Below the pieces are notes generated by a model, which searched no databases, was not told the DNA's origin, and worked only from the letters and a program-made list of their open reading frames with translations. Both the position numbers and the translations under genes were made by a program. From Chitinophaga oryziterrae (lineage in GTDB: Bacteria > Bacteroidota > Bacteroidia > Chitinophagales > Chitinophagaceae): DNA of 64,000 bases. Each line of letters starts with the position of its first letter. The stretch's first letter is position 1. Shown here one piece after another: positions 25,470 through 34,839 of this stretch. The DNA lies in NCBI RefSeq assembly GCF_009758125.1, contig NZ_WRXO01000002.1, positions 868,001-932,000 of the forward strand. Reading direction: 5' to 3'.

Positions 25470-28400
25470 GTGATAATGAAAGTAAATGTTACTCTTCGTA
25501 ATGCTTTGCCGTATGCCTATGTAAAGCATTTTTTCCTTCTTCTTTTATCCCTGTGTGGTTATGGGGCATTGTATGCCCAGGTAAGCCCGACCGTTCCGGC
25601 TACTACCAAAAACCATAAGAAACAGGTGATTGGGTACATCACCCAATGGGATGCCTGGAAGGACGTTGCCGGTATTGTACCAAAAGGGGGGTACAACCAG
25701 TTGAACGTGGATTATTCCCAGTACACCATCCTCAATTTCTCTTTCTTTGGGGTGGCTAAAGACGGTTCACTGCATAGTGGAGACTTCCGTAATAAGAACA
25801 TCTACCAGGTAGGTGCTGTACAGGAACCTGCTGCTCTTGTAAATGAAGACATTTACAGCAGCTGGGACATGTTCCTTTTATACGGGGAGCTGGATGCTCC
25901 GCTGTATTATATTACTGATGGCAGTTATGCCTATTCACTGGGTTACCGTAACTCCGGCAGTGGCTGGAGCAACGTGAATACCGGCGCTACCGGTGCTTTC
26001 CCTTTATCCGTTCCAAAACAGGGCGGTGCTCCGGGCGTAATTGACCTGGCTCACCAGAAAGGTGTGAAAGTAATGGCTTCTATCGGTGGCTGGAGTATGT
26101 GTAAACACTACCCTGAAATGGCTGCTGATGCTACCAAACGCGCCAACTTTGTTGCCGGTTGTAAAAAACTGATGACAATGGGTTTTGATGGTATCGACTT
26201 TGACTGGGAATATCCAGGTAATCCCGGTATGAACATCGAACATTACAGCGCTGCAGATTACACCAACTTTGCTATCCTGGTAGAAGCAGTAAGAGCTGCT
26301 ATCGGTGCAGACAAACTGATCACTGCCGCTTTCTCAGCTGTTCCTTCCAAGCTCTCCGGCTTCGACTGGCCACGTCTGAACAATTCAATGAACTACTTTA
26401 ATATGATGACCTACGACTATAACGGTGGCTGGTCAAATAAAGCAGGTCATAATGCTCCATTATACGACTATCCTGGTGCTGAATATTCAGGTTTCTCTAT
26501 CGATGCTACTGTAAAAGGTCTGAGAACATTAAATGTGAACATGGCTAAGGTGAACATTGGTGCGCCTTTCTATGGTCGCGGTGTCGTTACAAGCAGTGCT
26601 GCTGCATTAAATGGAGCTACTGTAAAAACTTCTGTAACATTACAGCCTGATGGCCCTGTATCTACCTCTGCCGACTTCACCAACTGGGCTTTAAACCTGT
26701 GGGATGGTACACCAAACTACAGTGCGATAATGGCTTCTTCCGGCTGGACTGAATACTGGGATGATGTGGCAAAGGTGCCTTACAGAACCAAAGGCAACTA
26801 TTTCCTCAGCTATGACAACGAACGTTCAATAGGTGAGAAAGCAAAATATATTAAAGACAATTCCCTGGCAGGTGTGATCGTATGGCAGGTATTTGGTGAT
26901 ATGCTGAACATGACCAGCAACACCGTTGCCAAAGGCAAACTGATCTACTGTCCTTCTACTACTTCTCCGCTGGTAAATAAACTGAATGCTGTATTTGCAG
27001 ATGGCAGTACTTCTACCAACGTTGCTCCTGTAGTAAATCTGACAGCTCCGGCTGCAAATGCATCTTACACTGCTCCGGGCAGCATCAATATCACTGCTTC
27101 TGCTACAGACAGCGATGGTACAATTGCTAAAGTGGAGTTCTATAATGGCACTACTTTATTAGGTACATCCACTACTTCTCCTTATTCTTATACATGGAGT
27201 AATGTAGCAGCGGGTACTTACGCTATTAAAGCAATTGCTACTGATAACAGTGGTGCTTCTACCACTTCTTCAAGTGTTTCTGTAACCGTTACTACCGGTA
27301 CAACCAATCCTTCTACCGGTAAGGTATTAGTAGGTTACTGGCAGAACTGGAATCTTTCTTCATCTCCATACATCCGTCTGAAAGATGTAGATTCAAGATA
27401 CAATGTAATTGAAGTTGCTTTTGCCGTAACAACAGCCAGCGACTACGCTACTCTCAGCTTTACACCTGATCAGAATACTGCTGCGGAAATCAAGGCAGAT
27501 ATCGCTACCCTGCAATCTCAGGGAAGAAAGGTCTTAATATCTATCGGTGGAGAAAGCGGTACGCTGGTACTGGATAACGATACCAAGAAACAAGCCTTTA
27601 TCACCAGTCTGGAAGGTATACTGGATACTTACAATTTCGATGGTTTCGACCTCGATATTGAAGGTGGTACTTCTTTACAGTTAAACAATGGTGATAACAA
27701 CTTCACTGCTCCAACCACACCTAAGGTAATTAACCTGATAGCTGGTGCTAAACAGGTAATCAGTTACCGTACCGGACAGGGTAAGACCTGCTGGCTGACA
27801 ATGGCACCGGAAACTTACTATGTACAAACGGCCTATGGTGCTACTTACTCTCCACTGGTAGGCGCTTACCTGCCAATCATCTATGGTCTGCGTAACGAAC
27901 TGACCTGGATCCAGCCTCAGTTATACAATACAGGTTCCGTAAACGGACTTGATAATAAAGTATACAGTTCTTCTACTGCAGACTTCATCGTATCTATGAC
28001 AGAAATGTTGTTACAGGGCTTCCCTGTGGCTGGTACAAGTCAGACTTTCCCTGCATTACGCGAAGACCAGGTAGCATTTGGCTTACCTGCTTCTGCTTCT
28101 GCTGCGGGCAGTGGATATACTTCTCCAACCGAAGTGAAGAAAGCACTGAATTACCTGACTAAAGGTACTTCTTACGGTGGTACTTATGTACTGCGCAAAG
28201 CTGCCGGTTATCCCGGTCTGCGTGGTATCATGACCTGGTCCATCAACTGGGACAAGGTAAATAACAGCGAATTTGCAAGCAACTATTATCCCTATTTCTT
28301 TGGTACCACAGGTGGTAACCAGGCGCCGGTAGTAAGCATTACTTCTCCTGCAGCAAATGCTACATTTAATGCACCTGCTTCTGTTTCTATTACTGCTTCA

Positions 28401-29567
28401 GCTTCTGATGCAGATGGTACAGTCGCAAAAGTGGAGTTCTATAATGGTACTACTTTATTAGGTACATCTACGTCCAGTCCCTATACCTATTCCTGGACAA
28501 ACGTAGCGGCAGGTAGCTATAGCCTTACAGCTAAAGCAACAGACAATGCCGGTGCTGTTACAACATCTTCAACTGTTGCCATCGTAGTGAATGGTACAAC
28601 CGGTGGTAACTGTGCTGGTATCGCTGCCTGGTCAGCTTCTGCTGTTTACACAAACGGTATGCAGGTTGTTTACAACAGCAAATTATATACTGCTAAATGG
28701 TGGACACAGAACGAACAACCGGATACACATACCGGCGATGGTCAGGTATGGAGTTATGTAGCTGATTGCGGTGGTGGAACTAATCCGGGTAACGTATCTC
28801 CTGTAGTAAGTATCACTTCTCCTGCAGCAAGTGCATCCTTCACAGCACCGGCTTCTGTTACTATCACGGCTTCTGCTACAGATGCAGATGGTACGATCGC
28901 TAAAGTTGATTTCTATAGCGCCAGCGCTAAAATCGGTACAGCTACTGCTTCTCCATATTCTTACACATGGACTGGCGTTGCTGCAGGTACTTATTCTCTG
29001 ACTGCTATCGCTACAGATAATGCCGGTGCAACTACTACAAGTGGTGCTGTTAGTATTACTGTAACAAGCAACACAGGTAATACAGGCAACTGTGCCGGTG
29101 TGCCAACTTATGCGGTATATCCTGCTATCTACAACGTAGGTGATAAAGTAGTGTACAATGGCTACCTCTATCAGAGCCTTGCCAATTCACTGTACAATGT
29201 TACTCCTGGTACCGCTGACTGGTGGTGGCAGCCACTGGGCGCATGCTCAAGTGCAAGAGTAGCAAGTACCGCTGATAACCTCGTTGATCAGTCTACTGCT
29301 ATTCAGACACTGGTTGTATATCCTAACCCTGTTACAGGTTCAAACCTGCAGGTACAGGTTACTGCAGCTGCTGCTGAAAAGATCTATGTGGAAATCTGGA
29401 GCGTAAACGGTAATAGTCCTGTATTACACAAGGAATATATTGCCGGTGCAAAAGGGCAGCAATTGATCAGTCTTGATATCAGTCGCGTACCACAGGGTAC
29501 CTTCATTATCAAAACTACCAATGCTACCGGCACACGCAAAGGAAGTGCGAAAATGATACGCATGTAA
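25470..29567 (+). CDS. Large secreted chitinase with two GH18 domains (T9SS type A)
   Basis: 1,365 residues. After the signal peptide (cleavage near LYA/Q), a first GH18 domain spans about 50-510 with the motif FDGIDFDWE (acid Glu247). A bacterial Ig-like domain (about 515-612) follows, then a second, shorter GH18 domain (about 617-945) with FDGFDLDIE (Glu731). Next come Ig, a CBM5/12-like chitin-binding module (AAWSASAVYTNGMQVVYNSKLY, AKWWTQNEQPD), Ig, a second CBM5/12-like module (KVVYNGYLYQS, DWWWQPLG) and a type-A T9SS sorting domain (YPNPVTGSNLQVQV). Both catalytic motifs are intact. Two GH18 domains in one T9SS chitinase recall ChiA of gliding Bacteroidota. It should hydrolyse chitin outside the cell. 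Confidence 0.95.
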   Translation: MIMKVNVTLRNALPYAYVKHFFLLLLSLCGYGALYAQVSPTVPATTKNHKKQVIGYITQWDAWKDVAGIVPKGGYNQLNVDYSQYTILNFSFFGVAKDGSLHSGDFRNKNIYQVGAVQEPAALVNEDIYSSWDMFLLYGELDAPLYYITDGSYAYSLGYRNSGSGWSNVNTGATGAFPLSVPKQGGAPGVIDLAHQKGVKVMASIGGWSMCKHYPEMAADATKRANFVAGCKKLMTMGFDGIDFDWEYPGNPGMNIEHYSAADYTNFAILVEAVRAAIGADKLITAAFSAVPSKLSGFDWPRLNNSMNYFNMMTYDYNGGWSNKAGHNAPLYDYPGAEYSGFSIDATVKGLRTLNVNMAKVNIGAPFYGRGVVTSSAAALNGATVKTSVTLQPDGPVSTSADFTNWALNLWDGTPNYSAIMASSGWTEYWDDVAKVPYRTKGNYFLSYDNERSIGEKAKYIKDNSLAGVIVWQVFGDMLNMTSNTVAKGKLIYCPSTTSPLVNKLNAVFADGSTSTNVAPVVNLTAPAANASYTAPGSINITASATDSDGTIAKVEFYNGTTLLGTSTTSPYSYTWSNVAAGTYAIKAIATDNSGASTTSSSVSVTVTTGTTNPSTGKVLVGYWQNWNLSSSPYIRLKDVDSRYNVIEVAFAVTTASDYATLSFTPDQNTAAEIKADIATLQSQGRKVLISIGGESGTLVLDNDTKKQAFITSLEGILDTYNFDGFDLDIEGGTSLQLNNGDNNFTAPTTPKVINLIAGAKQVISYRTGQGKTCWLTMAPETYYVQTAYGATYSPLVGAYLPIIYGLRNELTWIQPQLYNTGSVNGLDNKVYSSSTADFIVSMTEMLLQGFPVAGTSQTFPALREDQVAFGLPASASAAGSGYTSPTEVKKALNYLTKGTSYGGTYVLRKAAGYPGLRGIMTWSINWDKVNNSEFASNYYPYFFGTTGGNQAPVVSITSPAANATFNAPASVSITASASDADGTVAKVEFYNGTTLLGTSTSSPYTYSWTNVAAGSYSLTAKATDNAGAVTTSSTVAIVVNGTTGGNCAGIAAWSASAVYTNGMQVVYNSKLYTAKWWTQNEQPDTHTGDGQVWSYVADCGGGTNPGNVSPVVSITSPAASASFTAPASVTITASATDADGTIAKVDFYSASAKIGTATASPYSYTWTGVAAGTYSLTAIATDNAGATTTSGAVSITVTSNTGNTGNCAGVPTYAVYPAIYNVGDKVVYNGYLYQSLANSLYNVTPGTADWWWQPLGACSSARVASTADNLVDQSTAIQTLVVYPNPVTGSNLQVQVTAAAAEKIYVEIWSVNGNSPVLHKEYIAGAKGQQLISLDISRVPQGTFIIKTTNATGTRKGSAKMIRM
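28310..29567 (+). repeat. Duplicated C-terminal module block, copy 1
   Basis: The Ig-CBM-Ig-CBM-sorting-domain block of the first chitinase is nearly the same DNA as 30580-31837, with long identical runs and many shared synonymous codons. Stop-proximal hairpins are also related. Confidence 0.9.
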
Positions 29568-29580
29568 CAACAATATAGAG

Positions 29581-29618
29581 ATCAAATGCGGACTATTCCT
29601 GGTCCGCATTTGATTTTT
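29581..29618 (+). terminator. Terminator of the first chitinase gene
   Basis: ATCAAATGCGGAC (29581-29593) pairs perfectly with GTCCGCATTTGAT, followed by five T. It lies 32 bp before the next chitinase start, so the two genes are probably separately terminated. Confidence 0.88.
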
Positions 29619-29650
29619 AACAACCATTCTATCCCTCAAACGAAAGCACA

Positions 29651-31837
29651 ATGACAACAAAAAAATGGATAAGAGCAGGTGTATTATCCTGTGCCTTTCT
29701 TATCTCTTCCTTACTATCATCCGCACAATTTAAAGTAGTAGGGTATATGCCTTCCTGGGCAGGAGATGTAAATGCTGTACAATACAGTAAACTTACCCAT
29801 ATCAATTACGCGTTTTTATTGCCTAATACAGACGGTAGCCTGCAGGCTATTGACAACTCTTCCAAGCTGTCAAACCTTGTATCTGCTGCACATGCAAATG
29901 GCGTAAAGGTGATGATCTCTGTAGGTGGATGGAATGATGGTAATGATAACGGTTTCGAAACACTGGCAGGTAACACTACCTACCGCACTAATTTCGTTAA
30001 CAATATCTCCAGCTTCGTGAGCCAGTATAACCTGGATGGCGCTGATATCGATTGGGAATATCCTGATGCAGGTACTTCTGCCAATAATTACGTATCACTG
30101 ATGACTCAGTTAGCTACTAAACTGCACGGACAGGGTAAACTGTTAACAGCAGCGGTAGTAGGTACTGGTGGAGAAAGTATTCTCAGTTCAGTGTTTGCGC
30201 AGGTAGACTTTTTAAACCTGATGGCATATGATTATAACAACTATGATCATTCTACTTATGCTTATGCATCGCAATCGATTACTTACTGGAAGGGGAGAGG
30301 TTTACCAGCTAATAAAACAGTACTGGGTGTGCCTTTCTATGGCCGTCCAAGCTGGGAGTCTTATGCTGCGCTGATAGCAAGAGGAGCAAGTCCTTATGCT
30401 GATACGTATAGCGGTGTAGGTTACAATGGTATCACTACTATCAAAAGTAAGACCGACCTGGCCTACGATCAGGCAGGTGGTATTATGATGTGGGAATTAT
30501 CTCAGGATGCGGTGGGTACTTATTCTCTCTTGTCTGCTATTCATGATGAAGTAATAGTAAAAGGCGGTGGTAATAATCCTGGTAATCAATCTCCGGTAGT
30601 AAGCATTACTTCCCCTGCCGCAAATGCATCGTTCTCTGCACCAGCGTCAATAACAATTAATGCGAATGCTTCTGATGCAGATGGCAGTATTACAAAAGTT
30701 GAGTTCTACAATGGAAGCACCAAACTGGGCGAGGATGCTTCCAGTCCCTATACCTATTCCTGGACAAATGTAGCAGCGGGCAGCTATAGCCTTATTGCCA
30801 AGGCTACTGATAACGGTGGAGCTGTGACAACGTCAGCAACAATCGCTATCGTAGTGACTGGCACAGGCGGCGGTAACTGTAATGGTATCGCTGCCTGGCA
30901 GGCTGCCTCTGTATATACAAACGGTATGCAGGTTGTATACAACAGCAAATTATATACTGCTAAATGGTGGACACAGAATGAACAGCCGGATACACATACC
31001 GGCGATGGTCAGGTATGGAACTATGTAGCGGATTGCGGTGGTGGAACTACCAATCCGGGTAACGTATCTCCTGTAGTAAGTATCTCTTCTCCTGCAGGTG
31101 GTGCCTCTTTCACAGCGCCTGCTTCAGTAACGATCACTGCTGCTGCTTCAGACGCAGATGGCTCTGTTGCTAAAGTAGACTTCTACAATGGCAGCACTAA
31201 ACTGGGTACGGCTACTGCTTCTCCCTACTCTTATACATGGGGTAGTGTTGCAGCAGGTACTTATTCCCTGACAGCTATCGCTACTGATAATGCCGGTGCA
31301 ACTACTACAAGTGGCGCAGTTAGTATTACTGTTACAGGCAACACAGGTAATACAGGTAACTGTGCAGGTGTGCCAGCTTATGCAGTATATCCTGCTATCT
31401 ATAACATTGGTGATAAAGTGGTGTACAATGGTTATCTCTACCAGAGTCTTGCCAATTCACTGTACAATGTTACGCCGGGTACTGCTGACTGGTGGTGGCA
31501 GCCACTGGGCGCATGCTCAAGTGCAAGAGTAGCAAGTACTGCCAACAATCTCGTTGATCAGTCTACTGCTGTTCAGACACTGGTGGCATATCCTAACCCT
31601 GTTACAGGTTCAACCCTGCAGCTTCAGGTAGGCGCAGCAGCTGCTGAAAAAGTATACATCGAGATCTGGAGCGTAAACGGTACCAGCCCTGTATTACACA
31701 AAGAATACACAGCCGGTGCAAAAGGTCAGCAATTGATCAGTCTTGATATCAGTCGTGTACCACAGGGTACCTTCATTATCAAAACTACCAATGCTGCCGG
31801 CACACGCAAAGGAAGTGCGAAAATCGTTCGCATGTAA
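29651..31837 (+). CDS. Secreted GH18 chitinase (T9SS type A)
   Basis: 728 residues with a signal peptide (MTTKKWIRAGVLSCAFLISS, cleavage at SSA/Q). A compact GH18 domain covers about 27-305, with SVGGWND and LDGADIDWEYPD (acid Glu136), then MAYDYN and MMWELSQD. It is followed by Ig, CBM5/12-like, Ig, CBM5/12-like and a type-A sorting domain, the same order and nearly the same DNA as the tail of the upstream chitinase. The catalytic residues are intact. Its GH18 domain is clearly different from both domains of the neighbour, so the pair may act in different ways on chitin. No paired transporter is adjacent; oligomers could enter through the SusCD system downstream (inference). Confidence 0.95.
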   Translation: MTTKKWIRAGVLSCAFLISSLLSSAQFKVVGYMPSWAGDVNAVQYSKLTHINYAFLLPNTDGSLQAIDNSSKLSNLVSAAHANGVKVMISVGGWNDGNDNGFETLAGNTTYRTNFVNNISSFVSQYNLDGADIDWEYPDAGTSANNYVSLMTQLATKLHGQGKLLTAAVVGTGGESILSSVFAQVDFLNLMAYDYNNYDHSTYAYASQSITYWKGRGLPANKTVLGVPFYGRPSWESYAALIARGASPYADTYSGVGYNGITTIKSKTDLAYDQAGGIMMWELSQDAVGTYSLLSAIHDEVIVKGGGNNPGNQSPVVSITSPAANASFSAPASITINANASDADGSITKVEFYNGSTKLGEDASSPYTYSWTNVAAGSYSLIAKATDNGGAVTTSATIAIVVTGTGGGNCNGIAAWQAASVYTNGMQVVYNSKLYTAKWWTQNEQPDTHTGDGQVWNYVADCGGGTTNPGNVSPVVSISSPAGGASFTAPASVTITAAASDADGSVAKVDFYNGSTKLGTATASPYSYTWGSVAAGTYSLTAIATDNAGATTTSGAVSITVTGNTGNTGNCAGVPAYAVYPAIYNIGDKVVYNGYLYQSLANSLYNVTPGTADWWWQPLGACSSARVASTANNLVDQSTAVQTLVAYPNPVTGSTLQLQVGAAAAEKVYIEIWSVNGTSPVLHKEYTAGAKGQQLISLDISRVPQGTFIIKTTNAAGTRKGSAKIVRM
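30580..31837 (+). repeat. Duplicated C-terminal module block, copy 2
   Basis: Partner of 28310-29567. The final stretch through the sorting domain differs by few bases, for example at the CBM segment around 30940-31020 compared with 28680-28760. Confidence 0.9.
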
Positions 31838-31874
31838 TCAGGCATATTAAGGATTAGGGCAACTAAACAGAATC

Positions 31875-31936
31875 AATTGCGGACTACGGGTTAGAGCGGA
31901 AAATCGCTTCAATACGTAGTTCGCATTTGGTCTTTT
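31875..31936 (+). terminator. Terminator of the second chitinase gene
   Basis: GCGGACTACG (31879-31888) pairs with CGTAGTTCGC (31915-31924), including a G-T pair, followed by a T-rich tract. The sequence around the left arm resembles the terminator of the first chitinase, so the duplication seems to extend beyond the stop codons. Confidence 0.65.
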
Positions 31937-32123
31937 ATCAGACAATAACTTTTTACTCCTGTTGGGTACAATACCCGGCAGATTTTCTCTCAGAATAACC
32001 ATCACCGGTAAAATGTAACTATGATTAGAACTTTACTTCCCTCTTTTTTACTGCACAACAACCAAACAGATGCCGCATCCACGCCGGTATCAGATCTTTT
32101 TCACGTTATAAAAAAGTAAAACA

Positions 32124-33545
32124 ATGAACACAGGAAAACAACTCTTCGTAAGACTATTGTTTCTTTTTGTTTTTGCCGCGATCAGCACCCATACCCTGCA
32201 GGCTCAGTCAGGTGTTTACGGTGGAGGCCCCATTTACAAGAACAGAAGCTATTCCATCAATGAACTAAGAAATTCCGGCTTTACTTATGTAGTGGTATGG
32301 ACCATACATATTGATGCCAGTGGTAACTTTAATTTTAATGCGGAATTCCCCCTTATTCAGAATGGCGCTTATATTGGTGCCAGCAGTTATCCCAACTTTG
32401 CAAATGACATTGCATTGCTGAAGTCTGCCCCCTCTACTATTAACAGGGTAGAGTTTTGTTTAAGTGCCTGGGGCGGCAGCACATTTGCGAATGTAAAGAA
32501 CCTGATCGCTGCGCAGGGAACGGGCAGTACCAGTACGCTGTATAAAAACTTCCAGGCGCTTAAAAACACATTCCCTTCTGTAGATGCGATTGCTTTTGAT
32601 GATGAACTGACTTATGACGCTGGTTCCGCTACATCACTGGCGGTGATGCTGGGCAACCTGGGCTTTAAGGTATCCCTGGTACCTTATACCAATAAAACTT
32701 TCTGGACCACCGTAGCCACTAATACCAACAACCAGCGGGCAGGTACGGTAGACCGTGTAGACCTGCAATGTTATTCCGGTGGCAGTGGTAATGCTCCCTG
32801 TAACTGGAGCTTCGGTACCGTACCCGTTTATGCCGGTTTGTGGGATGCAGAAAAAACAACCGCACAGGTACAGAGCCAGTTGACTACCTGGAAGAATTCA
32901 TGCAGCAGTATTATAAAAGGTGGGTTCATGTGGCTGTATGATGATTTTGATAATACTTCCGGTACGGCTAATTATGCGACTGCTATCAGGAATGTTTTTG
33001 GCGGAGGTACGCTCAGTACTCCTGCTGTCACTTTCTATAAGGATTGCAACTACACAGGATTAGGGATCAGTTTACCATTGGGTGATTACACACTTACAAA
33101 ACTCAGGTCTTATGGTATTCTGAATGATGATATCTCTTCTGTGAAAGTTAACAGCGGATATAAAACACTGGTATATTCCGATGATAATTTTGCAGGCAGC
33201 TCATTAACCATTACAGCAGATAATTCATGCCTGGTAAGTCAAAGCTGGAATGATATTATCAGCTCACTGAAAGTGCAGACTGCCAGCGCAGCCCTTGCCA
33301 GCGCTAAGATAGCCACACCGGACCTTGCCATCTATCCTAATCCTGCAACGAATGAAATAAGGGTCCATACCAACTTTGAACTGAACGGAGGCATTATACA
33401 GGTATATGATATTGCAGGTCGTCCTGTGCGGGCATTTAAAGTAGTATCTGACAGGATAGATGTATCCGGATTAGCCGCTGGTATTTATACACTGGTATAT
33501 ACAAAGAACGGGAAAACCATTACCAAAAGATTTGTAAAGAATTAA
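32124..33545 (+). CDS. Secreted GH18-like protein with beta/gamma-crystallin module (T9SS type A)
   Basis: 473 residues with a signal peptide (cleavage at LQA/Q). Residues about 28-290 look like a TIM-barrel related to GH18: the strand-4 motif reads VDAIAFDDE (Asp154...Asp159, Asp160, Glu161), close to DxxDxDxE but missing one Asp (Ala157). A late Trp motif (GGFMWLYDDFD) fits the barrel end. Residues about 302-390 form a beta/gamma-crystallin domain (YKDCNYTG, LNDDISSVKV, SDDNFAGS, WNDIISSLKV) with two N/D-N/D-x-x-S-S calcium clamps. A type-A sorting domain (IYPNPATNEIRV) ends it. It is likely a surface or released carbohydrate-active enzyme; chitinase activity is unproven. Confidence 0.82.
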   Translation: MNTGKQLFVRLLFLFVFAAISTHTLQAQSGVYGGGPIYKNRSYSINELRNSGFTYVVVWTIHIDASGNFNFNAEFPLIQNGAYIGASSYPNFANDIALLKSAPSTINRVEFCLSAWGGSTFANVKNLIAAQGTGSTSTLYKNFQALKNTFPSVDAIAFDDELTYDAGSATSLAVMLGNLGFKVSLVPYTNKTFWTTVATNTNNQRAGTVDRVDLQCYSGGSGNAPCNWSFGTVPVYAGLWDAEKTTAQVQSQLTTWKNSCSSIIKGGFMWLYDDFDNTSGTANYATAIRNVFGGGTLSTPAVTFYKDCNYTGLGISLPLGDYTLTKLRSYGILNDDISSVKVNSGYKTLVYSDDNFAGSSLTITADNSCLVSQSWNDIISSLKVQTASAALASAKIATPDLAIYPNPATNEIRVHTNFELNGGIIQVYDIAGRPVRAFKVVSDRIDVSGLAAGIYTLVYTKNGKTITKRFVKN

Positions 33546-33552
33546 TCAGTAT

Positions 33553-33592
33553 CCGTCTTACTCTTCATACAAAAAGTAAGACGGGTTTTTTT
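33553..33592 (+). terminator. Terminator after the GH18-like gene
   Basis: CCGTCTTAC (33553-33561) pairs with GTAAGACGG (33576-33584) around a 14-nt loop, followed by seven T. Confidence 0.85.
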
Positions 33593-33650
33593 ATAACCCG
33601 GATTTTAGAGAAAACCATATTTTTTTTTAACCATTTAAACAAAACCCTTT

Positions 33651-34814
33651 ATGATGCGATCATTAAAATTACCTCTATTGTTAACCGGCCTGCTGGCACT
33701 CACCGGCAGTGCAGCCTCGGCGCAAAACTGGCAGCTTGTCTGGCAGGACGAGTTTACCAGCTCTATCGGACCCGACTGGGTATTTGAAACCGGTGCCGGC
33801 GGCTGGGGCAATAATGAACTGGAATACTATCGCCAGGAAAATGCCACAATAGAAAACGGACAGCTGGTACTGAATGCCAAACACGAAAGTTTTGGTGGTG
33901 CTAACTATACCTCTGTGAGAATGAAAACACAGGGGAGGAAATCATGGACGTACGGCAGAATTGAAGCCCGTATAGCAGCACCTGCATTCTCGGGTTCGTG
34001 GCCTGCTTTCTGGATGTTGGGAAGTAATATCGGCACTGTAGGCTGGCCTGCATGCGGAGAACTCGACATTTTTGAGCATGTGAATAACAATGCCGATGTA
34101 AACGGTACTGCACACTGGGTAGGTACTAATGGCGGACAGGCTGATTATGGTCTTACCACACCTGTTAATGTTACCGGTTATCATGTGTATGCTATTGAAT
34201 GGACCCCTACTTATATCAGGTGGTTTGTAGATGCTACCATGTACACTGAAATCAATATTGCAAATAACGCAGGTGGAACAGAAGAATTCCAGAAGGATTT
34301 CTTCATCCTGCTGAACTTCGCTATTGGTGGTAACTGGCCTGGTTTTAACATCGATAACAACGCATTCCCTGCTAAAATGTATGTGGACTATGTAAGAGTG
34401 TACCAGGATGGTGGTGGCACCAACCCCGGTTTTACCAAACAGGTAGAAGCGGAGTCTTACGGCTCTATGTCTGGTGTACAAACAGAAGGTACTACTGATG
34501 CAGGTGGCGGATTGAATGTTGGTTATATCGATACCGGCGACTGGATGGCTTACAACGCTATCACTATTCCTACTACCGGTACTTACAAAATTGAATACCG
34601 TGTAGCTAGTTTGAATGGCGGTGGCAGATTATCGCTGGACCTGAACGCCGGTTCTACTATCCTGGGTTACCTGGATATTCCTTCAACCGGCGGCTGGCAG
34701 AACTGGACAACTGTTTCTCATACAGTAACCATCAATGCAGGTACCTATAACTTCGGTATCTATGCCCAGGCAGGTGGCTGGAATCTTAACTGGTTCAAGA
34801 TCACCAAACTCTAA
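33651..34814 (+). CDS. GH16 beta-glucanase (laminarinase-like) with CBM6
   Basis: 387 residues with a signal peptide (cleavage near ASA/Q). The GH16 domain covers about 25-262 and contains the catalytic signature GELDIFEHV (nucleophile Glu137, acid/base Glu142) plus WPAFWMLG and FFILLNFAIGGNWPG, typical of beta-1,3-glucanases. Residues about 265-387 are a CBM6-type module (VEAESYGSMSGVQTEGT, YIDTGDWMAYN, LNWFKITKL). Unlike its neighbours it has no T9SS sorting domain, so it should be Sec-exported and remain periplasmic or be released by other means. The CBM6 Trp/Tyr residues support beta-glucan binding. The likely substrate is beta-1,3-glucan, such as that of fungal walls. Confidence 0.94.
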   Translation: MMRSLKLPLLLTGLLALTGSAASAQNWQLVWQDEFTSSIGPDWVFETGAGGWGNNELEYYRQENATIENGQLVLNAKHESFGGANYTSVRMKTQGRKSWTYGRIEARIAAPAFSGSWPAFWMLGSNIGTVGWPACGELDIFEHVNNNADVNGTAHWVGTNGGQADYGLTTPVNVTGYHVYAIEWTPTYIRWFVDATMYTEINIANNAGGTEEFQKDFFILLNFAIGGNWPGFNIDNNAFPAKMYVDYVRVYQDGGGTNPGFTKQVEAESYGSMSGVQTEGTTDAGGGLNVGYIDTGDWMAYNAITIPTTGTYKIEYRVASLNGGGRLSLDLNAGSTILGYLDIPSTGGWQNWTTVSHTVTINAGTYNFGIYAQAGGWNLNWFKITKL

Positions 34815-34839
34815 TACTAACCATTAAACAGTTTACCCT

